DNA of 64,000 nt from Galbibacter pacificus (GTDB lineage: Bacteria > Bacteroidota > Bacteroidia > Flavobacteriales > Flavobacteriaceae): assembly GCF_029603165.1 (NCBI RefSeq), contig NZ_JAQSVC010000003.1, forward strand, positions 558,001 through 622,000, read 5' to 3'. Positions 1-8,338 of this stretch are shown here, piece by piece; positions within the stretch are counted from its first letter, which is position 1, and each line of letters begins with the position of its first letter. Position numbers and translations under genes: made by a program. Under the pieces are notes generated by a model that saw only the letters and a program-made list of their open reading frames with translations, was not told the origin of the DNA and made no database searches.

Positions 1-1413
1 TGGTTAAACTGGAGCACGGACCTAGCTCCTGATAACGATGCGATAGAAGACATCTTTATGTGGCTCTACAGGGAGATCAATTCGGTGAACAAAATTATTG
101 CCAGGGCATCAAATCCCGAGGTTGACTGGCAGGGAAGCAACGCTTCGGAAAACGAGGCTAAAAAGAACGAAGTCATAGCGCATGCACGCCTGTTAAGAGC
201 TTGGGCATACAGGCACCTGACCTATCTCTATGGGGATGTGCCCTTGAGCTTGGACGAAATTGATGGTGCCAATTACAAAACGGATTGGGTAAGGGCCCCG
301 GTAGCGGAGGTAAGGGCCCAAATGATCGAAGACCTGAGCTTTGCCGGGGAATACCTGCCCTGGAAGTACCCGAACCCGGGCAGGGCCAATAAAGCGGTGG
401 CCCTGCACTATTTGGCGGAAACCTATTGCGCGGCCCAAGACTATGAAAAAGCAGTTGCCGCAGCGGAAAATGTAATAAAAAATTCCGGCTATGCCCTGGT
501 AAGAAATCGATTTGGAAGAAATGCTTCCAATCCTGGCAACCTATTTATCGATATGTTCCGAGAGCCTTTTTATGCCAATGGCAATACAGAAACCTTATGG
601 GGGTTTTTAAATATTGAACAGGATGTAAACCCCGAAGGCAATTTCAACAACCGTATAAGAGATCAATATTACTCCTATTACAGCAATGCTACCCCAGTAA
701 AGGATTACATGAAAGACAACAACGTCCCTACCGATGACCAGTTAATGGTATATGAATACAATGGAGGGAAAGGCGCCCAACGGGCCGCCATTACAGAATG
801 GGCGTATGGTTTGTATGAAGAGCAGGATATGCGGACAGATGCATATACCATGGCAAAATACATTGTCTTTCCCAATATGGAAAACCCTTCCCAAATAGAC
901 ACCCTGTTGTACACACATACCACTACTTTTGATGATGAGTTCTATCAAACCGAAAAGGAGGAAGGAACCGGGGGAGCCAGTGCGGAGTGGCCTTATACCC
1001 GAAAATGGGATTATGTAAATCCATCGGACCCCAAGGGGGTAAATTCCTATAATGATTTTATTTATATCCGATTGGCTGAAACCTATTTGATATATGCCGA
1101 AGCGCAATTGGGAAATGGACAACCCGAAGCCGCCAAGGAGACCTTAAATGTTTTACGCAGGCGCTCCAACGCCTCTGAATATACGGGCACGGTCGATATT
1201 GATTTTATACTGGATGAAAGAGCTCGGGAGCTATTCGGAGAGGTGGCCAGACGGCATGCACTGGTCAGAACGGGCAAATTCCTGGAAAGGGCCAGGAAAC
1301 ACAATAGATTTATGTATTTTCACTTAAAGGATTACCATAAGCTATGGCCGATCCCCCAATCGGTTATCGATTCGAACACCGGCTCGGTAATGGCGCAGAA
1401 CACCGGCTATTAA
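1..1413 (+). CDS. SusD/RagB-family nutrient-binding outer-membrane lipoprotein (5' end outside window)
   Basis: The frame is open from base 1 to the TAA at 1411-1413 and the first ATG (58) lies inside the fold, so the signal peptide and about the first 50-100 residues lie upstream of the window. SusD proteins bind oligosaccharides at the cell surface and cap a SusC TonB-dependent transporter, whose gene would be expected just upstream. Visible family marks are the TPR-like helices (LRAWAYRHLTYLYGDVP, KAVALHYLAETY), the TETLWG stretch and the C-terminal IRLAETYLIYAEAQ and ELFGEVARRHALVRTGKF segments that end nearly every SusD. It is followed after 31 bp by a hydrolase and a transporter, which fits the tail of a glycan-use locus. 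The substrate cannot be told from sequence. Confidence 0.95.
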   Translation, partial: WLNWSTDLAPDNDAIEDIFMWLYREINSVNKIIARASNPEVDWQGSNASENEAKKNEVIAHARLLRAWAYRHLTYLYGDVPLSLDEIDGANYKTDWVRAPVAEVRAQMIEDLSFAGEYLPWKYPNPGRANKAVALHYLAETYCAAQDYEKAVAAAENVIKNSGYALVRNRFGRNASNPGNLFIDMFREPFYANGNTETLWGFLNIEQDVNPEGNFNNRIRDQYYSYYSNATPVKDYMKDNNVPTDDQLMVYEYNGGKGAQRAAITEWAYGLYEEQDMRTDAYTMAKYIVFPNMENPSQIDTLLYTHTTTFDDEFYQTEKEEGTGGASAEWPYTRKWDYVNPSDPKGVNSYNDFIYIRLAETYLIYAEAQLGNGQPEAAKETLNVLRRRSNASEYTGTVDIDFILDERARELFGEVARRHALVRTGKFLERARKHNRFMYFHLKDYHKLWPIPQSVIDSNTGSVMAQNTGY

Positions 1414-1444
1414 AAAAACAATCGTAAACAATAACACATAAAAA

Positions 1445-2203
1445 ATGAAACATCTAAAAATATTCCTTCTACTGTTCATAACGGCTCCCCTATGGCTCAC
1501 TGCTCAAAAAGCCATGCCGAAAAAGGTCCTCATGGTAGGAAACAGTTTTACGTACTTTTGGAACATGCCGCAAATGGTAAATGCCATGGCCGCGGAAGAC
1601 GGCTACCCTATGGAAGTTCACCAATCTACCATAGGAGGGGCAACCTGGGAAGAACATTACAATGAAAAAAGAGGCTCGCAGACACGCCTTTTGTTAAAAA
1701 GCAAACCATGGGATTACGTCATCTTACAGGACCATAGCTTGAGTACTATCGAAGCCCCCGGTCGATTTGACGAATATGGAAAAAAGTTGGCCGGGGCCGT
1801 GGTCAAAGCAGGGGCCAAACCCTATTTAATGATGACATGGGCTTATTTATCGAACCCGTTAATGCAGGACGTTATTTCAAATAAATACAATGCATTGGCC
1901 CATGAATTAAATACGGAGGCCATTCCGGTGGGGGACATTTTTATGAAAGCCCGAAAATTACGTCCGGACCTCAATTTTTATTTTGATGACAAACACCCCT
2001 CGTCCATCGGTTCCTATCTAATAGGCTTAATCATGTATAAAGCTTTGACGGGCAATTCGGTAAAAGACGTTCCGGACCGATTGTTGTCAAAAGACCAGCG
2101 CGGAGAACAGGTCATTTTATCTTTTATTCACCATGAAACAGGAGAGTTTTTACGACAACTTGTCGAGGAAACCGAGTTTACAACCAAGCTTATTCAAGAA
2201 TGA
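1445..2203 (+). CDS. secreted SGNH-type hydrolase (DUF4886-like)
   Basis: 252 aa with an N-terminal signal peptide (cleavage near LTAQKA) and therefore periplasmic or exported. The block-I motif VLMVGNSFTYFWN carries the putative catalytic Ser, and the C-terminal DDKHPSSIGSY supplies the Asp and His of the SGNH triad. Proteins of this kind are esterases, often acting on carbohydrate or carboxylate esters; the substrate is not predictable here. It follows the SusD gene and its TGA overlaps the ATG of the transporter at 2200 (ATGA), so the two are probably translationally coupled. The hydrolase may therefore release the small organic acid or sugar part that the transporter takes up; this link is inference. 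Confidence 0.8.
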   Translation: MKHLKIFLLLFITAPLWLTAQKAMPKKVLMVGNSFTYFWNMPQMVNAMAAEDGYPMEVHQSTIGGATWEEHYNEKRGSQTRLLLKSKPWDYVILQDHSLSTIEAPGRFDEYGKKLAGAVVKAGAKPYLMMTWAYLSNPLMQDVISNKYNALAHELNTEAIPVGDIFMKARKLRPDLNFYFDDKHPSSIGSYLIGLIMYKALTGNSVKDVPDRLLSKDQRGEQVILSFIHHETGEFLRQLVEETEFTTKLIQE

Positions 2204-3681
2204 TCTCCCAAAGACGTATCGTTTTTTTGATTTTAGGCCCGCTGATATTCTTTTCGCTTCAGTGTATGCGTACCCCTGAAGGGATGTCGGAAAGTGCCTT
2301 TGATATGCTGGCCATCACTTTATGGATGGCCGTTTGGTGGATAACGGAAGTCATCCCGATCGGAGTGACGGCCCTACTGCCCATTATCTTATTTCCGATA
2401 ACCGGAGCGGTGGATATTTCAACAACGACCGCTTCCTTCGGACACAAATATATTTTTCTGTATATGGGAGGGTTTATGTTGGCAATTGCCATTGAAAAGT
2501 GGAATTTACATAAACGCATTGCGCTCCACATTATAAAACTCATAGGGGTAAATGTCACGCGAATCATATTGGGTTTTATGGTAGCCACAGCTTTTTTATC
2601 CATGTGGATTTCAAATACGGCTACTTCAGTGATGATGCTGCCCATTGGAATGTCCATCGTATCCCAGTTGAAAGACAATCCCCTGACCGAAGAAAATGAG
2701 AATCTAATTTTCGGCAAGGCCTTGATGCTTTCAATTGCCTACAGTGCTTCCATAGGCGGCGTGGCTACATTAATCGGAACCCCGCCAAATCTTGTATTTG
2801 CTGGCTTTATAGAGGAGACTTATCATATTGAAATTTCGTTTATGACATGGATGAAAATAGGCTTCCCGATTTCCGTGGTGCTTTTAATAATCGGATGGTA
2901 TTACCTCACACATCATGCCTTTACCTTCAAACAGAAAAAATTTCCCGGTGGTAAAGAAGAGATTCAACGATTGCTCCATGAGCTGGGACCGATGAAACCG
3001 GAAGAGAAGACCGTCCTGGGCCTTTTTATTCTTACTGCTTTTTGTTGGATCACCCGGTCTTTTCTGTTACAGCATATCATCTCAAACATCGATGATACAA
3101 TAATAGCAATCACCGCTGGCCTCCTGCTGTTTATATTGCCTACCACCAGGAAAGGGCATCCCATCATTACATGGAAAGAAGCCGTTAAAATGCCCTGGGG
3201 GATTATTTTACTCTTTGGCGGTGGCATGGCATTGGCTTCCGGTTTTGAAATTACCGGCTTGGCGACATGGTTCGGAAGCCAGGTAAAGCTTTTAAACGGT
3301 TTACCCTTGTTGGCGCTCATTCTTGTAATAATCACAGCTGTTAATTTTATTACGGAGGTAACTTCCAATTTAGCAACTACCGCCATGCTATTACCCATAC
3401 TGGCACCTGTAGCCCTGTCTCTGGAGATTAATCCTTACGTTTTAATGGTTGCCACTACCCTCGCTGCTTCTTGTGCATTTATGCTCCCGGTAGCGACTCC
3501 TCCAAATGCCGTTGTGTTCGGTTCGGGATATTTAAAAATCCCCGATATGATAAAAACGGGCCTATGGATGAACGTAATTTCTATTTTAATCTTAACCCTG
3601 ACGGTTTATTTTCTTTTGCCACTGATCTGGGGGTTCGACCCCAAAGACGTCCAGCATTTTATGAGGTTAATAGCTCCATAA
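2200..3681 (+). CDS. DASS/SLC13 family sodium:dicarboxylate (or sulfate) symporter
   Basis: 493 aa, hydrophobic, with about 11-12 membrane spans. The two inverted-repeat signatures of the DASS family are present: SNTATSVMMLPIG near residues 130-142 and TEVTSNLATTAMLLP near 386-400; the Asn-Thr pairs at helix-hairpin tips bind carboxylate and sodium. The start ATG overlaps the stop of the SGNH hydrolase by four bases, which fixes the start. Characterised members carry succinate, malate, citrate, tartrate or sulfate. In a SusD-linked operon this is likely the inner-membrane importer for an acid released outside; the substrate is not resolved. A dyad at 3706-3736 follows the stop. Confidence 0.9.
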   Translation: MISQRRIVFLILGPLIFFSLQCMRTPEGMSESAFDMLAITLWMAVWWITEVIPIGVTALLPIILFPITGAVDISTTTASFGHKYIFLYMGGFMLAIAIEKWNLHKRIALHIIKLIGVNVTRIILGFMVATAFLSMWISNTATSVMMLPIGMSIVSQLKDNPLTEENENLIFGKALMLSIAYSASIGGVATLIGTPPNLVFAGFIEETYHIEISFMTWMKIGFPISVVLLIIGWYYLTHHAFTFKQKKFPGGKEEIQRLLHELGPMKPEEKTVLGLFILTAFCWITRSFLLQHIISNIDDTIIAITAGLLLFILPTTRKGHPIITWKEAVKMPWGIILLFGGGMALASGFEITGLATWFGSQVKLLNGLPLLALILVIITAVNFITEVTSNLATTAMLLPILAPVALSLEINPYVLMVATTLAASCAFMLPVATPPNAVVFGSGYLKIPDMIKTGLWMNVISILILTLTVYFLLPLIWGFDPKDVQHFMRLIAP

Positions 3682-3705
3682 TCATACAATCCGGTTAGCT
3701 TCCTT

Positions 3706-3736
3706 TAAGAGACTGTTCTATAAGGGCGGTCTCTTA
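3706..3736. terminator. inverted repeat after the DASS gene, possible terminator
   Basis: TAAGAGAC (3706-3713) pairs with GTCTCTTA (3729-3736) around a 15-nt loop, 24 bp after the transporter stop. No clear T-run follows, so it may be a weak terminator or mRNA-stabilising hairpin. The AT-rich stretch 3737-3979 that follows has an open frame on the minus strand but nothing I could identify. Confidence 0.4.
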
Positions 3737-3979
3737 TACTTGTCATATTTATTAGAAAATAATTAATTAATAACGAATTTATTGAGATAATTGTTATACT
3801 TTTTTAACTTCTTACAGTAGCTAATAAATCGTGAGGATAGCCTAATGATACATTACTTATATTATCTAAACTAGGAATTTGTTCTTCTGTTAATTGAATG
3901 GTTGTCGCCAGATAGCCTATCCATATTTTTGAGGGGGTGGACCTGTGCGACTTGGCAATGTTTATAGTTTTAACTTGGG

Positions 3980-4364
3980 TTAAGGTTTTATGTTCCGTTT
4001 GATTGGTTTTAATCTGTCCGCTACTGTTTTCAAGGTTTTCAGTATGTCGGTTTCGGATGGAAGTTCGCCAAAGACCAATTCGCTGAAACTGCTTGTGTAA
4101 ACATCTTTGATTTTATCCCAAGTGTCTGCTGTGTCTGAAAATATGATTGCTGTCGTTGGGCTTGAGTTCACCAAAAACGGTTTTCTTGGGTTTGTAAAAG
4201 ACACCTGTTGAAACCCGCTTGATAATACCTTTGGCAATCAGCCGTTCAATGGCTTTGGCTGCTGCAACAAATTCCTGTGGTTCAACCGACAACCGTTCGT
4301 ATTTGAATGTTGTGCCTTCGGCTAACTTGCTAATTTGCTTCTGTATTTTTTGTGAAATCCCCAT
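3980..4364 (-). pseudogene. remnant of an AbiE-type toxin-antitoxin pair (DUF6088-like antitoxin fused out of frame to a putative toxin tail)
   Basis: Reading leftwards from 4364, the first 70 or so codons (MGISQKIQKQISKLAEGTTF to VFGELKPN) match the winged-helix N-terminus of DUF6088/AbiEi-like antitoxins, which are normally about 200 aa. After VFGELKPN the sequence runs into a different open frame (4237-3980) whose end (WDKIKDVYTSSFSELVFGELP to LKTLKTVADRLK) has the look of the C-terminus of an AbiEii nucleotidyltransferase-type toxin. The antitoxin gene normally precedes the toxin, so one deletion removing the antitoxin C-terminus and most of the toxin would give this arrangement. The antitoxin half is a firm resemblance; the toxin half is inference. 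No functional product is expected. Confidence 0.6.
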
Positions 4365-4492
4365 TGTTCTGCACAGGTAAGGAACAATGTTTAAATGTCA
4401 AGTAAACGAAACAAAATATTAGAATCTAACACACATGTTATCAGTCGATTAAGCATTAGTAAAAATCACCTCGGACAAGTCAGGAGGAGTCC

Positions 4493-5290
4493 TTAAAGGG
4501 GTAACCTTTGAAGGTAGTTTTGCAAAATTCGTTGAATATCCCTATTGTCATCATAAGCCTTTATGTAAGACAATCGGGCGTCTATAGGGGTGCCTTTAGG
4601 GCAAAATCCAAACCCTTTGTAGGCTCCATTTTCAATGTAAACCAGTCCGGTTTCATTATCATTTCTCCCTTGGAGTTCAACCAGTTTGGTCAGTTTTTCT
4701 AAATTGGCATTCTTTAAAAAGTCCTCAACCCGGCTGTTGTAGGAATTTACCGGCTCAACGGATATACAGGCACCGTAACATTCCTTTATCTGGTATTGAA
4801 AGCAATAATTTTTGGTTTTATACAACCCATTTATTTTTTGGCAGAGCTTGTGTTTCCCTGTAATTCGAAAGAGGGTGTTTTTTGCTTCTGTCAATGAAGA
4901 AAATACAGTAATGGCATTAGTTTCCGGCTTTATTTTGTCAATCATAAGCGCCTTATAGCCAGAACGTTCATGGAGAAAAAGACCATATTGATTTATTTTA
5001 CGGCGTTGCGAACGGTTATAGATCGGATGGTATTCTTTGATGAGATGGGATTCGTAAAGTAAAGAAATAAGTTCACTGCCCATACCTTCATAGCAAATTC
5101 TTTTGGTAAAGAACTGTAGCTTTTGTGATTTTCTGTCTTTGCCGGAGAAATGCTGCTGTACCCGTTTCTGTATATTGATACTCTTACCGATATAGATAAG
5201 TTGACCGCTCCGGTCATAAAAGAAATAAACGCCGGGCAGTGTCGGTAATTCCGATATTTGTGATACTTGTTTGATAAAAATATAGCCTTT
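4493..5290 (-). pseudogene. GIY-YIG/UvrC-like half of an exonuclease fusion protein, 5' truncated
   Basis: The frame begins after a TAA at 5291-5293 and runs 265 codons without an ATG, GTG or TTG until 5083. The part upstream of 5083 still codes for a good GIY-YIG core (PTLPGVYFFYDRSG, LIYIGKSINIQKR), so it was once translated. The rest (LFRITGKHKLCQKINGLY, CFQYQIKECYGACI, YKGFGFCPKG) matches the C-terminal half of flavobacterial proteins of about 460 aa that carry an N-terminal DnaQ-type exonuclease domain followed by GIY-YIG. The exonuclease half is absent here. A non-standard ATT start cannot be excluded, but a decapitated remnant is more likely. It sits next to the AbiE remnant, in a decayed patch. 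Confidence 0.7.
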
Positions 5291-5505
5291 TTAAATCAAT
5301 CTAAATGATGATGCAATAATAAGCGTCCCATAAAGCCAAATGGCTTAAATATGTAAAAATAATATTAACTTTAAACATTTCTGTGGTGGAAAGCGTAAAT
5401 TCAATCCATAAACTGATGATGGAACACTAAAAATAAGACTGTTTTGTTAATTTTACGGACAGACGACGCCCAGGTTAATAGCATATTACAAACTTTCAAT
5501 CAATA

Positions 5506-7575
5506 ATGGATACATCAGATCGTAAAGAGTTCTTAGCCAAGAAGAGGAACTGTCTACAAATTTTTAGGAAAAAACCCTTCTTTATATGGTTGATTTTATG
5601 TGTTTCATGTTATGCCCACAAAAGTGTCGTGCCGAGTCAAATACCTATAGAACAATTTCGGTTAAGCGTTGAAGAAATTAAATCCGGAAAAGTTATAGAT
5701 AATGAAGGCGATGCCCGAAGCTTTGAAGAATATCTGTCAATCGCCAAGAAAAATGAAGATTGGGAAGCTGCGATTGTTATACAAAATGCTCTGGCTAATT
5801 ATGATATCTATTACAGAATGAATCATAAAGCTGTCTATGATTCATTAAAAAATTTCAAGCAACATCTTCCAAAAATCCATAATATTCAACAAGTTGCCAA
5901 GTATTACATCGCCTATGCAGAGGCAGCAACATACCTCCAAAAATACCATGCCTCGTTGGAAATCCTTGAACAGGCCATGTCCCATTTGGAGCCAAAAAGA
6001 GATTCGGTCATCAGTGCGTATGCTTATATATATTTAAAGGCCGGTGAAAATAGCTCTAAAATAAATAGCTTGATAGCGAGTGTTACCTATTTTAAAAAAG
6101 CTTCTGAGATTTTTCTACAACAAAAGGACACCATTTCTTTTCTATGGTCTCAAAATGGCTTAAGCAGATTGTTGGGGAATAATGGATTGTTTAATGAAGC
6201 TGATGAGGCACGAACCCCTATTTTTTTATGGAGCGATAAAATTGATGAAGTAGAGGTGGTTGTAATGGCACATATAACGGCCGCTATTGAAGCAACCACG
6301 CAACATCAATCCGATAAAGAACTTTACCATGTCAGGCAAGCACTTTTACTGAAGGATCAAATGACTTCGAATGCAAAAAATATTATAGCAATCCTAACGA
6401 GTGCTTGTGCCACCTATGTATTTGCCCGTCAAAACTTATTGGATGAATCTGACCACCATTTAAAAAAGATGATCGCTTTGATGGAAGGGGAACAGGGAAG
6501 TACTTTTTTAAAAACCTATTATTCGCTTGCCCGGGCCCAAAATGCTTTTGCGCATAAAGATTATAAAAATTCAAATGGCTATCTGTTGGCCGTGCTTGAA
6601 AATGTGAAACAATCCAAGGAACCTGAAAACATTTTGGCTTTTGAATATTTATTGGCACAAAACTATCAAGAAACAGGGGACTTGGGAAGTTCGTTGATGC
6701 ATTATAAAAATTATATAAAATTAAAGGACTCCATAGAAAAAAGCACCTCCAGAAAGCGTTTTGCATATGTTCAAAGCCAATTTGAAATGCAAAAAAAGGA
6801 TTTAGAAATTTCGGAACAAAAACAATACATCTCGCTGTTAGGAGCTAAAAACAAACTCAAATCACAATGGATACTTATAGGCGGTATTTGCTTGGTGAGC
6901 ATATTTTCAGTGATTTATTTATTGCGGTCGCGAGCATTTCAAAAGCACAATCAAAGACTTCAAAAGGCGTTTTACGAAAACATGCTCCTGTCAATCGAAA
7001 AAGAGCGTGAGAGTATCGCTGGTGATTTGCATGACAGTATAGGACAGAACCTGCTGATCATTAAAAATAAGTTCTTAAGTAAAGATGAAAATGAAGATGT
7101 ATCTATTGTAGACAATACCATAAAGGGCATTAGGGATATCTCCCAAGACCTTCATCCGTATAAGTTTGAAAAAATCGGGTTAATACAATCACTGAAAGAC
7201 ACCATTAAAGTATTGCAGGAGAACACCGTAATCTTTTTCTCCGAACAAATTGATCAAAAAGAAAACATAGGACGTAACTTATGTAAAGAAAAGCACTTAC
7301 ATGTTTTTAGGATTATTCAAGAAGCACTTAATAACGTCATAAAGCACTCTGAAGCAAAAGCTTGTTCCCTGGTAGTGAATTCCGAGGTTGACGCTATTAA
7401 TTTTATTGTAAAAGACAACGGGAAGGGGTTTGTGTCCCCTAAAAGGACGGATGTAAATAATTCGTTAGGAATGAGAACCATGCGAGGGAGGGCTATGGCC
7501 ATTGGGGCATCTTTTAAGATAACCAGTATTGTCAATGAAGGTACGATAGTGCATTTAAAAATTCCAAAAAAATGA
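5506..7575 (+). CDS. TPR-containing sensor histidine kinase (HisKA_3/NarX type)
   Basis: 689 aa. N-terminal signal or lipoprotein-like segment (WLILCVSC), then a TPR-rich sensor region (about residues 60-420), one membrane span (about 455-475, GGICLVSIFSVIYLL), a DHp with ERESIAGDLHDSIGQ (phospho-acceptor His509) and an HATPase domain (N-box RIIQEALNNVIKHSEA, G1 DNGKGF, G2-like SLGMRTMRGRA). The layout is the common Bacteroidota design with a periplasmic TPR sensor and a cytoplasmic kinase. Its TGA overlaps the ATG of the response regulator by four bases, so the two form a coupled pair. The signal sensed is unknown. The next gene downstream is a secreted adhesin-like protein, a possible but unproven target. 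Confidence 0.92.
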   Translation: MDTSDRKEFLAKKRNCLQIFRKKPFFIWLILCVSCYAHKSVVPSQIPIEQFRLSVEEIKSGKVIDNEGDARSFEEYLSIAKKNEDWEAAIVIQNALANYDIYYRMNHKAVYDSLKNFKQHLPKIHNIQQVAKYYIAYAEAATYLQKYHASLEILEQAMSHLEPKRDSVISAYAYIYLKAGENSSKINSLIASVTYFKKASEIFLQQKDTISFLWSQNGLSRLLGNNGLFNEADEARTPIFLWSDKIDEVEVVVMAHITAAIEATTQHQSDKELYHVRQALLLKDQMTSNAKNIIAILTSACATYVFARQNLLDESDHHLKKMIALMEGEQGSTFLKTYYSLARAQNAFAHKDYKNSNGYLLAVLENVKQSKEPENILAFEYLLAQNYQETGDLGSSLMHYKNYIKLKDSIEKSTSRKRFAYVQSQFEMQKKDLEISEQKQYISLLGAKNKLKSQWILIGGICLVSIFSVIYLLRSRAFQKHNQRLQKAFYENMLLSIEKERESIAGDLHDSIGQNLLIIKNKFLSKDENEDVSIVDNTIKGIRDISQDLHPYKFEKIGLIQSLKDTIKVLQENTVIFFSEQIDQKENIGRNLCKEKHLHVFRIIQEALNNVIKHSEAKACSLVVNSEVDAINFIVKDNGKGFVSPKRTDVNNSLGMRTMRGRAMAIGASFKITSIVNEGTIVHLKIPKK

Positions 7576-8201
7576 GTAACGGTTTATCCTTTATTTTAGC
7601 AGATGACCATCCACTTATATTAGAAGGGAATGCTGCTTTTTTGAGTAAAAACGGATTTTTAATAAAAGGAGTTGCCACCAATGGGAATGATGCATTTAAT
7701 CAAATCCTGAAGGAGCAGCCGGATTTTGCGATCCTGGACATGGATATGCCTGTTCTAAATGGTATTGAAGTTGCCCGCGCGTTAAAGGGGAAACAGTTCC
7801 ACATAAAAATAATAATACTATCCCTGCACAAGAATGAAGATATTTTAAGGAACATTGGTCTTTGCATCGATGGCTACATCCTTAAAGAAGATGCATTATC
7901 TGAATTGTTGACATGTATCGATGTGCTTTTATCACATAAGAATTATGTTAGTTCTACGATCAAAAATGCCAACTTGTATGACCCTAAAAACGAGGAAATA
8001 AAGAATCTAACAGTGTCAGAAGTAAAAATACTCAGACTGATTGCAAAAAACATGACTTCACAAGAAATCGCAGACAGTTTATTCCTTTCCAAACGAACGG
8101 TGGAAAAACACCGCAGCAATGTAGTTAAAAAATTAAATTTGGATAGCAGTCCTCACGCTTTAGTCTTATGGGTACAAAAAAACATTGACAGCTTGTTATA
8201 A
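7572..8201 (+). CDS. NarL/FixJ-type response regulator
   Basis: 209 aa. N-terminal receiver domain with acidic pocket (ADDHP) and phospho-acceptor Asp56 in AILDMDMP, and a C-terminal LuxR-type HTH (VSEVKILRLIAKNMTSQEIA, LSKRTVEKHRSNV). It is the partner of the histidine kinase just upstream, by ATGA overlap and by family pairing (HisKA_3 kinases with NarL regulators). It should bind DNA as a phosphorylated dimer; no binding site could be assigned. Confidence 0.94.
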   Translation: MSNGLSFILADDHPLILEGNAAFLSKNGFLIKGVATNGNDAFNQILKEQPDFAILDMDMPVLNGIEVARALKGKQFHIKIIILSLHKNEDILRNIGLCIDGYILKEDALSELLTCIDVLLSHKNYVSSTIKNANLYDPKNEEIKNLTVSEVKILRLIAKNMTSQEIADSLFLSKRTVEKHRSNVVKKLNLDSSPHALVLWVQKNIDSLL

Positions 8202-8236
8202 TTTTAAAATGAATAATACGTAGTGGTACTTATTTC

Positions 8237-8263
8237 TTGCTCATGGATCTTGTCGTAGTTTTG
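8237..8263 (+). promoter_or_regulatory. Bacteroidota-type promoter before the large secreted protein
   Basis: TTG at 8237-8239 is followed after 16 bp by TAGTTTTG (8256-8263), matching the TTG / TAnnTTTG -33/-7 elements of Bacteroidota sigma factors. Transcription would start near 8270, about 70 bp before the ATG at 8339. This suggests the adhesin-like gene has its own promoter and is not simply read through from the two-component pair. Confidence 0.55.
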
Positions 8264-8338
8264 TGATTGTTATCTGAAGAAACTATTCGCAGAACGTTTT
8301 TTCTTAATTATTAACGGAACTAACCTAAACTACTGATT

